Shown one piece after another: positions 1 through 7,532 of a stretch of DNA of 34,694 nt; within the stretch, counting starts at the first letter, position 1; the number at the start of each line of letters is the position of its first letter. Source of the DNA: Physcousia sp015060555 (GTDB lineage: Bacteria > Bacteroidota > Bacteroidia > Bacteroidales > Bacteroidaceae); assembly GCA_015060555.1 (NCBI GenBank), contig SUYG01000027.1:1-34694 (forward strand), written 5' to 3'. The notes beneath the pieces were generated by a model. It made no database searches. It was given only the letters and a program-made list of their open reading frames with translations, and was not told the DNA's origin. A program made the translations under genes and the position numbers.

Positions 1-1
1 C

Positions 2-187
2 ATGGTGAAGCTGTGCACCGAACCCGGTGAGGGCCGCATCCTCAGCGCCCACATCTTCGGAGCCCATGCCGCAGACCTCGTGCAGGAGGTGACCGCCTAC
101 ATCACCCTCGGCGCCACCCTGCGACAACTCCGTGAGACGGTACACATCCATCCCACCCTCTCCGAAGTCCTCATCGAGGTCAACTAA
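2..187 (+). CDS. lpdA: Dihydrolipoyl dehydrogenase (E3) family, C-terminal fragment
   Basis: Only the last 61 codons are in the window; the reading frame is open to the left edge, so the true start lies outside. The segment matches the C-terminal dimerisation domain of FAD-dependent pyridine nucleotide-disulfide oxidoreductases. It reads ILSAHIFGAHAADLVQE, then an LGATLRQL helix, then the signature HIHPTLSE. The His in HPTLSE and the following Glu form the catalytic acid/base pair of the E3 component, which reoxidises dihydrolipoamide in 2-oxoacid dehydrogenase and glycine cleavage complexes. The last residues, EVLIEVN, are a normal end. A strong terminator follows. Family assignment is firm; choosing E3 over a related reductase such as mercuric reductase is not certain from this piece alone. 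Confidence 0.75.
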   Translation: MVKLCTEPGEGRILSAHIFGAHAADLVQEVTAYITLGATLRQLRETVHIHPTLSEVLIEVN

Positions 188-203
188 CCGCACATCCCCC
201 CTT

Positions 204-241
204 CCGATGTCAGGGAATTTTTTCCCCGACATCGGTTTCTT
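204..241 (+). terminator. Intrinsic terminator after the lpdA-like gene
   Basis: Arms CCGATGTC (204-211) and GACATCGG (228-235) are perfectly complementary and extended by GGG/CCC, with an AATTTTTT-type loop and TTTCTT downstream. It lies 17 nt after the stop codon and between convergent genes, so it may act on both strands. Confidence 0.75.
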
Positions 242-280
242 ATACTCAGCTGCACGACTAACCTCTGTGCGCCGGTAGGC

Positions 281-1123
281 CTAACGGCAGCGAAGGGAAT
301 ACTCAAAATAAAGAACACCTGTTACTGTCTTTTCACCTCTGATGATTTCCTGCGTTTCAGAAACAATACGCCCGTCTTGATAAAGATAGCTAAAGTGGTC
401 AAGAGTCCTGTCCCGCTCCTGTGTTTGCTGTAAGTATATGGGCTTACGGCCAAACCATTGCAGGAGAGGAATCCAATCGTTCCACACAAGATTACTGCGT
501 GCATCAATGTACAAGTCGTTCGGCAAGTTTGTATAAGTGTAGGTAATGTCTGGCTGACCACCTGGTTGTGCGTACTTCATAACACATCCATCTTGCCACA
601 CCAGTGTTCCCCGCCTTTGCCATTGGCTCCACTTCCCCGTTCCGTGACTTGATTTCATGCTTAGCTCTGTCAGTTGTCCATCGTCATCATACTTATACCA
701 AAGAACAAACCACTGTTGAATATGGCCATCTGCTATCAAATGACGATGGATGCTATCTACCCTTTGTTGCTTGTTCAAGAACAAGGTGTCTCTATAATCC
801 AGTTCTCTGTTATTCGTTCCCCATTCCCCCTCACGATGATACACACTCCGAGAGAAAATTAACCCATCCGTCAGCACATAGGAATAATCCCGTTCCACAT
901 TGTACCGGGTGTTCTCCGACAATGTGTCCTTCTCTTCACTATGAGAGACTTGCCCTTGTTCGTTATAAGTAAAATGAAGACTTTGCTTGTCCGTCAATAT
1001 GGCTGTCAGCTGGTAAGATTGTTCAACTACAGAAGGTTCTTCCTTTTCGCTGTCGTCTGCATCACTACAAGAACTGGCAAAGGTCATAACAGAAAGGAGG
1101 AAAAGAACTTGAGGCATTTTCAT
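281..1123 (-). CDS. Unknown lipoprotein with YD-repeat-like tract
   Basis: A 280-residue protein I do not recognise by family. The N-terminus is a type II signal peptide: a hydrophobic stretch (about residues 5-17) followed by the lipobox FASSC with Cys19. An acidic Asp/Glu/Ser linker follows, as often seen in Bacteroidetes surface lipoproteins. The body has short tyrosine-rich beta segments of the form 'Y..QG...' and 'YKYDDDGQLTELSM', resembling YD/RHS-type repeats. This suggests a beta-rich extracellular protein, but the repeats are few and irregular. Base composition is visibly more AT-rich than the neighbouring housekeeping genes, which fits recent acquisition or relaxed selection. It is convergent with the lpdA-like gene and appears monocistronic. 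No promoter consensus was evident upstream. Confidence 0.7.
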   Translation of the reverse strand: MKMPQVLFLLSVMTFASSCSDADDSEKEEPSVVEQSYQLTAILTDKQSLHFTYNEQGQVSHSEEKDTLSENTRYNVERDYSYVLTDGLIFSRSVYHREGEWGTNNRELDYRDTLFLNKQQRVDSIHRHLIADGHIQQWFVLWYKYDDDGQLTELSMKSSHGTGKWSQWQRRGTLVWQDGCVMKYAQPGGQPDITYTYTNLPNDLYIDARSNLVWNDWIPLLQWFGRKPIYLQQTQERDRTLDHFSYLYQDGRIVSETQEIIRGEKTVTGVLYFEYSLRCR

Positions 1124-1344
1124 ACTGCTGCGCGATTTATTGTTTCCTGATTATATAACGCGGTCAACTCGCATTTTATTATTAGATCTACGCCATAAAA
1201 ATGTTCCTACCATCATTCCATCATGACAGAATAATCGTTCCAAGGCATTGAAATGATGAAACGTCCTGCGGCAAGGCCTTGAACAAGGAGTTCATGAACA
1301 GCCTGAACATCCGCAGCTGATGCAACTATACGTGAGCCACTGAT

Positions 1345-1404
1345 GAGCATGGTGTGAAGCAAGAAAGAGTATGGTGTGAAGCAAGAAAGAGCATGGTGTG
1401 ATGG
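1345..1404. repeat. 22-bp tandem repeat, 2.7 copies
   Basis: Units begin GAGCATGGTGTGAAGC at 1345-1366 and GAGTATGGTGTGAAGC at 1367-1388, with one substitution between them. A partial third unit at 1389-1404 diverges at its end. The array runs directly into the palindrome at 1406. Confidence 0.85.
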
Positions 1405-1405
1405 C

Positions 1406-1425
1406 TTTTCTCACTTGTGAGAAAA
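1406..1425. promoter_or_regulatory. Palindrome TTTTCTCAC-TT-GTGAGAAAA
   Basis: Two perfect 9-nt arms around a 2-nt centre. The same half-sites, CTCAC and GTGAG flanked by T and A runs, recur at 26147-26164 and 26171-26187. The symmetry and spacing fit a dimeric DNA-binding protein site. A short hairpin is the alternative. Confidence 0.5.
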
Positions 1426-1509
1426 CGAAAAAGAGCAAGGTCTTTACGCAGTAAGAGCAAAGAGGATAAAATTTTCCCTTTTCCCTGCGTCTCTTTTCAT
1501 TATTATCCG

Positions 1510-1517
1510 TACCTTTG
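1510..1517 (+). promoter_or_regulatory. Bacteroidetes-type -7 element TACCTTTG
   Basis: Matches TAnnTTTG and lies 28 nt before the ATG chosen for the YihY gene, giving a short leader. No convincing -33 TTTG was seen. Its position argues against any start upstream of it. Confidence 0.5.
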
Positions 1518-1545
1518 CAGCCGAAATGCATACTATGCTTCCGTC

Positions 1546-2514
1546 ATGAAACAATTCAGTGCATACTTCCAGTCTGTGAGACAATTTATTATGCGCGCTC
1601 TGCAGCGCCTTGTGCTGGCCGGCGACCAGTTCCTGCAGCGCAACCTGTCGGGGCACGCCGCCACCCTCACCTACTCTTGCATTCTGGGTGCCGTACCCAT
1701 TCTGGCCATCATCTTTGCCATCGCACGCGGCTTCGGCTTCAGCGCGCTGATTGAAGAGAAGCTGAAGGAGAACGTCCGCTTCACGCCAGAGATGACAGAG
1801 ACCATCATGAGCTTCGTGAACTCCTATCTGGAGCGTGCCCGCGGCGGGGTGTTCATCGGTGTAGGTCTGTTGATGCTGCTCTATACCCTTTACAGCTTGG
1901 TTTCCAACGTAGAAATAGCCTTCAACAGCATCTGGCGGGTGAAACGCTCACGTGCCATCTACCGCAGCGCCATCTACTACATCAGTGCCTTCTTCCTGCT
2001 GCCCATCGTGGTGCTCATCACATCCGGTCTGCAGCTGTTTCTCACAGGTATCACCCGCTTCTTCCCCGACTTCGTGCTGGTGAGTGGCGGCATCGAATTC
2101 CTGTTGCAGCTGTCGCCCTACGCTCTGGCCGTGGTGGCCTTCATCCTGCTATACAAGCTGATGCCCAACACCGAGGTACGCTGGCGCTCCACCATCGTTC
2201 CGGGCTTGGTGGCTGGTGCCGCCTTCCAAGGGCTGCAGTGGTTCTACTTCAACTCCCAGATGTGGCTCTCCACTTACAATGCCGTCTATGGTTCCTTCGC
2301 TGCCATCCCTCTGTTTATGCTATTCATTCAGTTCTCATGGTATATCTGTCTGTTCGGTGCCGAGCTCAGCTATGTCCATCAGAACGAGGCAGAACTGCTG
2401 GCTGCGAAGAAGACGCCCAAGGGCGAGAAGCCAACGCGCGAGCATCTCGCAGAGGAGACACTCGCGCGCATTCGCGATATCGTGAATCAGTATGATAGTC
2501 AGGCCGAAACCTGA
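1546..2514 (+). CDS. YihY/BrkB-family inner membrane protein
   Basis: A 322-residue polytopic membrane protein of the YihY/virulence factor BrkB family (once mislabelled ribonuclease BN). Hallmarks are the N-terminal 'SGHAATLTYSCILGAVPILAIIFAIARGFGF' region, the 'VFIGVGLLMLLYTLYSLVSNVEIAFNSIWRVKRSR' segment, and the conserved 'YNAVYGSFAAIPLFMLFIQFSWYICLFGAELSYV' C-terminal helices. About six hydrophobic helices are visible, followed by a charged cytoplasmic tail (EKPTREHLAEETLARI). The frame is open upstream to 1417, but the ATG at 1546 is preferred: it follows the TACCTTTG promoter and gives the usual family length. The function of the family is not settled; transport or envelope homeostasis has been suggested. 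It appears monocistronic. Confidence 0.9.
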   Translation: MKQFSAYFQSVRQFIMRALQRLVLAGDQFLQRNLSGHAATLTYSCILGAVPILAIIFAIARGFGFSALIEEKLKENVRFTPEMTETIMSFVNSYLERARGGVFIGVGLLMLLYTLYSLVSNVEIAFNSIWRVKRSRAIYRSAIYYISAFFLLPIVVLITSGLQLFLTGITRFFPDFVLVSGGIEFLLQLSPYALAVVAFILLYKLMPNTEVRWRSTIVPGLVAGAAFQGLQWFYFNSQMWLSTYNAVYGSFAAIPLFMLFIQFSWYICLFGAELSYVHQNEAELLAAKKTPKGEKPTREHLAEETLARIRDIVNQYDSQAET

Positions 2515-2546
2515 CTATCATTTTTCATTCTTCATTCTACACTCCC

Positions 2547-2595
2547 TACGCTCCCCTTCAGGGGGCTCAGGGGCATTACGCTCCCCTTCAGGGGG
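2547..2595. repeat. Duplicated CCCC-TTCA-GGGG hairpin unit
   Basis: TACGCTCCCCTTCAGGGGG occurs at 2547-2565 and again at 2577-2595. Each copy contains CCCCTTCAGGGG, able to form a small hairpin. They sit between the convergent YihY and kbl genes and could act as a terminator pair, although no T-run follows. Confidence 0.7.
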
Positions 2596-2597
2596 GC

Positions 2598-3788
2598 CTA
2601 CCCTTTCAACACGCCCAGCTCCTTGCCCACCTTGATGAAGGCATTGATGCACTTGTCGAGCTGAGCACGGTCGTGGCCTGCGGAGATCTGCACGCGTATG
2701 CGGGCCTGTCCCTTCGGCACCACGGGATAGTAGAAGCCCGTGACATAGATGCCCTCGTCCTGCAGGCGGGCAGCGAAGCGCTGGCTGAGGGGAGCATCGT
2801 AGAGCATCACGGCGCAGATGGCGCTCTGCGTAGGCTTGATGTCGAAGCCGCTGGCCATCATCTTGTCGCGGAAGTAGTTGACATTCTCCACGAGGCGGTC
2901 ATGCAGCTCGTTGCTCTCGTCCAACATCTTGAAGACCTCCAAGGCAGCGCCCACGATGCCAGGAGCAAGGCTATTACTAAATAGGTACGGGCGCGAGCGC
3001 TGGCGCAGCAGGTCGATGATCTCCTTGCGGCCAGTGGTGAAGCCGCCCATGGCACCGCCGAAGGCTTTGCCGAGCGTACCCGTGTAGATGTCCACGCGGC
3101 CGTATGTCTTGAAGAACTCGCTGACGCCACGTCCTGTGGGACCTACAACGCCTGCGCTGTGGCTCTCATCGACCATCACGAGGGCGTCGTACTTCTCTGC
3201 CAAGTCGCAAATCTTATCCATCGGAGCCACGTTGCCGTCCATGGAGAACACGCCATCGGTGACCACGATGCGGAAGCGCTGCTCCTGTGCAGCCTGCAGC
3301 TGGCGCTCCAGGTCCTCCATATCAGCGTTGGCATAGCGGTAGCGCTTAGCCTTGCAGAGGCGCACGCCGTCGATGATGCTGGCGTGGTTCAGGGCATCGC
3401 TGATGATGGCATCCTCCTCGGTGAGCAGGGGCTCGAAGACGCCGCCGTTAGCATCGAAGCAGGCAGCATAGAGGATGGTATCCTCGGTCTTGAAGAACTT
3501 GCTGATGGCAGCCTCCAGTTCCTTGTGCACATCCTGTGTACCGCAGATGAAGCGCACGCTGGACATACCGTAGCCGCGGGCGTCCATCATCTTCTTGGCG
3601 CCCTCGATGAGGCGGGGATGATTGCTCAGGCCCAGATAGTTGTTGGCGCAGAAATTCAAGACTTCCTTGCCGGCCACCTGGATGGCGGCAGCCTGCGGGC
3701 TCTCAATGAGGCGCTCCTCCTTGTAGAGACCTGCCTCGCGAATCTCCTTCAGTGTTTGCTGAAGATGTTGTTGCATTTTTCCGTACAT
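2598..3788 (-). CDS. kbl: Glycine C-acetyltransferase (2-amino-3-ketobutyrate CoA ligase)
   Basis: A 396-residue PLP enzyme of the alpha-oxoamine synthase group. It cleaves 2-amino-3-oxobutyrate with CoA to glycine and acetyl-CoA, the second step of threonine catabolism. Length and start (MYGKMQQHLQQTLKEIREAGLYKEERLI) fit Kbl closely. Diagnostic segments are NFCANNYLGLSNHP, SVRFICGTQDVHKELE, the VDESHSAG motif (Asp207, His210) that contacts PLP, and the Schiff-base lysine Lys241 in TGTLGKAFGGAMGG. The gene lies 77 nt downstream of a GH2 glycosidase on the same strand, across a tandem repeat, and may be co-transcribed with it. Its pathway partner, threonine dehydrogenase, is on the other side of that gene and divergent. 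Confidence 0.95.
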   Translation of the reverse strand: MYGKMQQHLQQTLKEIREAGLYKEERLIESPQAAAIQVAGKEVLNFCANNYLGLSNHPRLIEGAKKMMDARGYGMSSVRFICGTQDVHKELEAAISKFFKTEDTILYAACFDANGGVFEPLLTEEDAIISDALNHASIIDGVRLCKAKRYRYANADMEDLERQLQAAQEQRFRIVVTDGVFSMDGNVAPMDKICDLAEKYDALVMVDESHSAGVVGPTGRGVSEFFKTYGRVDIYTGTLGKAFGGAMGGFTTGRKEIIDLLRQRSRPYLFSNSLAPGIVGAALEVFKMLDESNELHDRLVENVNYFRDKMMASGFDIKPTQSAICAVMLYDAPLSQRFAARLQDEGIYVTGFYYPVVPKGQARIRVQISAGHDRAQLDKCINAFIKVGKELGVLKG

Positions 3789-3796
3789 AATATTAT

Positions 3797-3847
3797 AGTT
3801 TAAAGGTTTAAGAAGTTTAAGAGTTTAAGGGTTTAAGAGTTTAAGGG
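3797..3847. repeat. GTTTAAG-type tandem repeat
   Basis: Imperfect units of GTTTAAGA/GTTTAAGG, about six in a row, fill most of the gap between the GH2 and kbl genes. The array belongs to the general class of short tandem repeats found at gene junctions in this window. Confidence 0.8.
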
Positions 3848-3865
3848 ATTGTTGAGCATCTGAGT

Positions 3866-6271
3866 TCATCGCCCACGGCTGTTGAGGGTGATGTTGCCGC
3901 TGCGCAGACCTGCAGCCGTTACGGTGGCACGAATCTTGCCACTCTTATGTGCTGCACGCACCACCAGCATGGCCCTTCCGTGCCATGCCGGATGCCTGTT
4001 GTCCTGCACGCCATCAGTCTCTCTGAGGTCTGCATTCCCGAAGGCGGCTAACGTGGCAGGGCCTGTGAGTTGAGCCGTCAGTGGCGTTGCGGCCTGCGGA
4101 CATACACGGCCATTGGCATCCACCACCTCCACGGTGACATACACCAGGTCCTGCCCATCGGCACACATCTGCGTGCGATCGGCTGTCAGACGCAGGGCTG
4201 CGGGAGCGCCTGCAGTGTGTAATGTGCGCTTTTCAACCACCTCACCACGGCTGTCCAAGGCCTCTGCCGTGAGCGTGCCTGCGGCGTAGGGCAATGTGAA
4301 TGTCGCTATGAAGGCTGTGCTCTCGTCACAGGCCTTCTCCTCTACTGCCGTGCCGTTCAACGTAAGGCGCACACGCGGCTGACGGCTATAGACCTCCACC
4401 TGTATGTCCTTGCCTTCCCATCCCGGCCAGTTCCATGACTCCCATGTCGGCCAAGTGCTCCACATCGTAGTGCGTATGGGTTCCACATAACCGTCGGGTT
4501 CGCGCACAGCCATGTACAATCCAGAGGTCTTCCCATCAATCATGCCTACGTTGCCATTCCACAGCAACGACCTATAGTAGCTGATTGGCTTTCGCTTTCC
4601 TGTAATATCCACGTCGCCACAGTAGGCGCCGTGCCACGGCCACTGGCTGCGTTGCCAGGATTCACCCTGTGGCCACGAGGCATAGCGCCAGCCGCCGATG
4701 CCGCTCTCGCCGAGATAGTCAAGACCTGTCCATACGATGTCGCCGATGACATATTGGTTATCACGCACAGTCTGCCAGTTCTTGAAGGCATCAGCCGGGT
4801 AAGACTCCGTCTGCCAGATGACGCGCTCCGGCACACGCTTGTGGTCACTCTTATGCTTGTGCAACATATAGTTATAGCCAGCGATGTCCAGCACTTCCGC
4901 ATGAGGGTCGTAGATTTCCCAGTCTGCATCCCAGGCGCACAGCGCTTCGGTGACGGGTCGCGAGCTGTCGATGCGGTTTGCTGCACGCTTCAGCATCTTC
5001 GCCGTTTGCACCACGCGGATGTCCTTGCGCTCGATGACTTCGTTGCCAATGCTCCACGCAATGATGCTGGGATGGCTGGCGTCGCGCCGCACCATGCTCT
5101 GCATCTCCTGCTCGGCCTGTTCGTCGAAGAAGAGGTGGAAGTCATGCGGATTTTTCTGCGTGCGCCATCCGTCGAAAGCCTCGTCGATGACCAGCATCCC
5201 CAAGGTGTCGCAGGCCGCCAGGAAAGCTGGCGACGGCGGGTTATGGGATGTGCGCAGCAGATTAAAGCCGGCCTCCTTCATCAGCCTCACCTTGCGGACC
5301 TCAGCAGCATCGAAGGTTGCAGCCCCAAGCAAGCCATTGTCATGATGCAGGCAAGCGCCATTGAAGACAATAGGCTGGCCGTTGAGGCGGAAGCCCTGCT
5401 TAGCGTCGTATTCTATGGTGCGAATGCCGAAGGACACGTTGGTCTCATCCAAGATGGTACCATCCTCCTGTGCCAGCGTCAGGTGCGCCGTGTACATCTC
5501 TGGCTTCTCAGGTGTCCACAGACGGGGCTGATGGATGTTCAGGAAAGCCACTGCCGCCACTCGTGACTGCTCCATGAACTTGATGTTCACATTCTCTGAC
5601 TGGTCTCCCACACGGACTGTAAACACCAAGTCCTCGCGGTAGCCGCCCTTCTCGTTCACCATCGTAGCCTTGATGCGCAGCTGCGCCTGACCGTCGGCAA
5701 CACCCAATGTCGTCACTTGGATACCAGCACCTTGATGCGGAGCGAAATGAATGTCGTTGCTCTCCTCCAGCCACACATGGCGATAAATGCCGGAGCCCGA
5801 GTACCAGCGGCAGTTCTTCTGGTGGGAGTTGTCCACACGCACGGCCACCACATTGCGGCCTTTTACGAGATAAGGTGTCACGTCCACCGAGAAAGAGGTA
5901 TAGCCGTAGTCATGGTGACCAGCCTTCTGACCGTTGACATAGATGTCCGCGTTCTCATAAACGCCTTCGAAATAAAGCTCTGTGTGCGCTGCTACGCGCT
6001 GAAGTACAAAACTCTTGCGGTACCACCCAATGCCTGTAGGGTACCATCCGCCTTCGTTGCCTGCGGGGGCATCGGCCTGCGGCTTAGCTGCGATGCTCCA
6101 GTCGTGAGGCAGCTCCACTGCCGACCAATCCTTGTCAACATAATCCGGCTGTGCAGCATCCTGCATATCAGCAAGCATGAAACGCCAGCCTGCATCAAAT
6201 GAAACTCGCTCTCCGGCTGCCATGCAGGCGCAGCACCAGATGAGGGACACGAAAAAAAGAAAATGTCTCAT
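3866..6271 (-). CDS. Secreted GH2 glycoside hydrolase, beta-galactosidase-like
   Basis: An 801-residue glycosidase exported by an N-terminal signal peptide (hydrophobic residues 4-18, likely cleavage near AAG-E21). Domain order: jelly-roll sugar-binding domain (about 24-170, with GWRFMLAD, ELPHDWSI and WYSGSGIYRHVWL), Ig-like domain (about 180-290), TIM barrel (about 290-570), and C-terminal beta domains (about 600-801). The acid/base is Glu411 in WSIGNEVIER and the nucleophile is probably Glu489 in VIWQTESYPADAF, so it is a retaining enzyme. LRTSHNPPS is a further GH2 signature. The architecture matches Bacteroidetes periplasmic or surface beta-galactosidases; beta-glucuronidase or mannosidase activity cannot be excluded. 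No SusC/SusD or regulator neighbours it. It is divergent from the threonine dehydrogenase gene. Confidence 0.92.
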   Translation of the reverse strand: MRHFLFFVSLIWCCACMAAGERVSFDAGWRFMLADMQDAAQPDYVDKDWSAVELPHDWSIAAKPQADAPAGNEGGWYPTGIGWYRKSFVLQRVAAHTELYFEGVYENADIYVNGQKAGHHDYGYTSFSVDVTPYLVKGRNVVAVRVDNSHQKNCRWYSGSGIYRHVWLEESNDIHFAPHQGAGIQVTTLGVADGQAQLRIKATMVNEKGGYREDLVFTVRVGDQSENVNIKFMEQSRVAAVAFLNIHQPRLWTPEKPEMYTAHLTLAQEDGTILDETNVSFGIRTIEYDAKQGFRLNGQPIVFNGACLHHDNGLLGAATFDAAEVRKVRLMKEAGFNLLRTSHNPPSPAFLAACDTLGMLVIDEAFDGWRTQKNPHDFHLFFDEQAEQEMQSMVRRDASHPSIIAWSIGNEVIERKDIRVVQTAKMLKRAANRIDSSRPVTEALCAWDADWEIYDPHAEVLDIAGYNYMLHKHKSDHKRVPERVIWQTESYPADAFKNWQTVRDNQYVIGDIVWTGLDYLGESGIGGWRYASWPQGESWQRSQWPWHGAYCGDVDITGKRKPISYYRSLLWNGNVGMIDGKTSGLYMAVREPDGYVEPIRTTMWSTWPTWESWNWPGWEGKDIQVEVYSRQPRVRLTLNGTAVEEKACDESTAFIATFTLPYAAGTLTAEALDSRGEVVEKRTLHTAGAPAALRLTADRTQMCADGQDLVYVTVEVVDANGRVCPQAATPLTAQLTGPATLAAFGNADLRETDGVQDNRHPAWHGRAMLVVRAAHKSGKIRATVTAAGLRSGNITLNSRGR

Positions 6272-6301
6272 AATAGGAGGTTAATTATTACTTTTTGGCC
6301 A

Positions 6302-6309
6302 CAAAGATA
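6302..6309 (-). promoter_or_regulatory. Minus-strand -7 element TATCTTTG for the GH2 gene
   Basis: Plus strand reads CAAAGATA, the complement of TATCTTTG, 30 nt upstream of the GH2 start. No clear -33 element. The intervening leader has no purine-rich ribosome site; its sense strand carries CCTCC instead. Confidence 0.4.
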
Positions 6310-6350
6310 TACATTATTATTTATATTATGTATTTTTCGCATAATTATTT

Positions 6351-6380
6351 TTTGCATATCCTTTTTTTTGCATACCTTTG
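6351..6380 (+). promoter_or_regulatory. Promoter TTTG-N18-TACCTTTG for threonine dehydrogenase
   Basis: TTTG at 6351-6354 and TACCTTTG at 6373-6380 are separated by 18 nt. Both elements fit the Bacteroidetes sigma-70-type consensus. Transcription would begin near 6387, giving a leader of about 40 nt. Confidence 0.65.
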
Positions 6381-6425
6381 TGGCGCAAATCTACAAACTA
6401 ACGTATCCCTAATCATTAAACATAG

Positions 6426-7382
6426 ATGAAAAAAATCCTTGTGATTGGCTCAACTGGCCAGATTGGCTCTGAGCTTACTACAGAGCTCCGCAATCGTTAT
6501 GGCGGATCGAATGTCGTGGCAGGTTACATTCCAGGTGCAGAACCTAAGGGCGCACTCGCTGAAAGCGGACCAGCCGCCATCGCCGATGTCACCAACGGCG
6601 AACAGCTAACCGACATCGTCAAGCAACATAACATCGACACCATTTACAACCTCGCAGCCCTCCTCAGCGTCGTGGCCGAACAGAAGCCGCGCCTGGCCTG
6701 GAAGATCGGTATCGACGGCCTGTGGAACGTGCTCGAGGTGGCACGCGAGAACCATTGCGCCGTCTTCACGCCCTCCAGCATCGGCAGCTTCGGTCCCAAC
6801 ACGCCCCACGAGCTCACGCCGCAAGACACCATCCAGCGTCCCAAGACCATCTACGGTGTCTCGAAGGTCTGCACCGAACTGCTCTCCGACTACTACTTCA
6901 CCAAGTACGGCGTCGATACGCGCAGCGTGCGCTTCCCCGGCCTCATCAGTTATGTCACTCCTCCGGGCGGCGGCACCACCGACTACGCCGTCGATATCTT
7001 CTACTCCGCCGTGCGCGGCGAGAAGTTCATCTGCCCCATCGCCAAGGGCACTCGCATGGACATGATGTATATGCCTGATGCCCTGCGCGCCTGCACCGAG
7101 CTTATGGAGGCCAACCCCGACAAGCTCATCCACCGCAACGGCTTCAACGTCACCGCCATGAGCTTCCCGCCCGAGAAGATCTATGCGGAGATCCGCCGCC
7201 GCAAGCCCGACTTCAAGATGGAGTACCAGGTGGACCCCCTGAAGCAGTCCATCGCCGAGAGCTGGCCTGACAGCCTCGACGACAGCGCCGCCCGCGAAGA
7301 ATGGGGCTGGCACGCCAACTTCGGTCTTGCCTCCATGACGCGCGACATGTTGGAGAAGCTGGAGGAGAAGCTGAACGCATAA
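6426..7382 (+). CDS. SDR-type L-threonine 3-dehydrogenase
   Basis: A 318-residue NAD-dependent enzyme of the extended short-chain dehydrogenase (epimerase-like) family. It oxidises threonine to 2-amino-3-oxobutyrate, the substrate of Kbl. The Rossmann motif is GSTGQIGSEL (residues 8-17). The catalytic set is Ser117/Ser118 (PSSIGSFGP) with Tyr143 and Lys147 in YGVSK. The segments RSVRFPGLIS, GGGTTDYAVDIFYSAV and MDMMYMPDALRA are typical of this TDH subfamily, which is unrelated to the zinc-dependent Tdh of E. coli. A sugar-nucleotide epimerase is the alternative, but the nearby kbl and the PGGGTTDYA motif favour TDH. It is transcribed alone from a recognisable promoter and closed by a hairpin. 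Confidence 0.88.
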   Translation: MKKILVIGSTGQIGSELTTELRNRYGGSNVVAGYIPGAEPKGALAESGPAAIADVTNGEQLTDIVKQHNIDTIYNLAALLSVVAEQKPRLAWKIGIDGLWNVLEVARENHCAVFTPSSIGSFGPNTPHELTPQDTIQRPKTIYGVSKVCTELLSDYYFTKYGVDTRSVRFPGLISYVTPPGGGTTDYAVDIFYSAVRGEKFICPIAKGTRMDMMYMPDALRACTELMEANPDKLIHRNGFNVTAMSFPPEKIYAEIRRRKPDFKMEYQVDPLKQSIAESWPDSLDDSAAREEWGWHANFGLASMTRDMLEKLEEKLNA

Positions 7383-7401
7383 AAATCCATACAACACCAA
7401 A

Positions 7402-7433
7402 GAAGGCAGGGCCGCATCCGCAGCCCTGCCTTC
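7402..7433 (+). terminator. Hairpin terminator after threonine dehydrogenase
   Basis: Arms GAAGGCAGGGC (7402-7412) and GCCCTGCCTTC (7423-7433) are perfectly complementary across a 10-nt loop, 19 nt after the stop. The following sequence is only modestly T-rich. Confidence 0.65.
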
Positions 7434-7505
7434 GTGTTACATCACTATTTTCGGCCTCTTCGCAAGTTTTTTGGCAGAAAAGGGGGCAATATGGGGAAAA
7501 AGCAC

Positions 7506-7513
7506 TACCTTTG
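7506..7513 (+). promoter_or_regulatory. -7 element TACCTTTG for the LptF/LptG gene
   Basis: Matches TAnnTTTG and lies 19 nt before the ATG at 7533, so the transcript would be nearly leaderless. It rules out the longer open frame starting at 7434. Confidence 0.5.
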
Positions 7514-7532
7514 CGCCGCTTATTACGCGCGT

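Larger units (their letters stand above)
1124..1545. other. Intergenic region between divergent genes
   Basis: About 420 nt without a convincing gene. From about 1260 a short frame reads CGKALNKEFMNSLNIRS before a stop (ending near 1320). This looks like the tail of a former gene but has no start or body. To its right lie a 22-bp tandem repeat (1345-1404), a perfect-arm palindrome (1406-1425) and the likely promoter of the YihY gene (1510-1517). Confidence 0.5.

Noticed and set aside
1260..1320. Short frame reading CGKALNKEFMNSLNIRS
   Set aside because: It looks protein-like but has no start, no body and a stop just upstream. Too short to call a gene or a definite pseudogene.
4631..5566. Plus-strand open frame of 311 codons inside the GH2 gene
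   Set aside because: Antisense shadow of a GC-rich coding region; the GH2 catalytic motifs lie on the other strand and the frame lacks any start signal or family pattern.
6272..6285. AGGAGG-like ribosome binding site on the plus strand
   Set aside because: No start codon follows on the plus strand at usable distance; the next plus gene begins at 6426. It is the complement of the GH2 leader.
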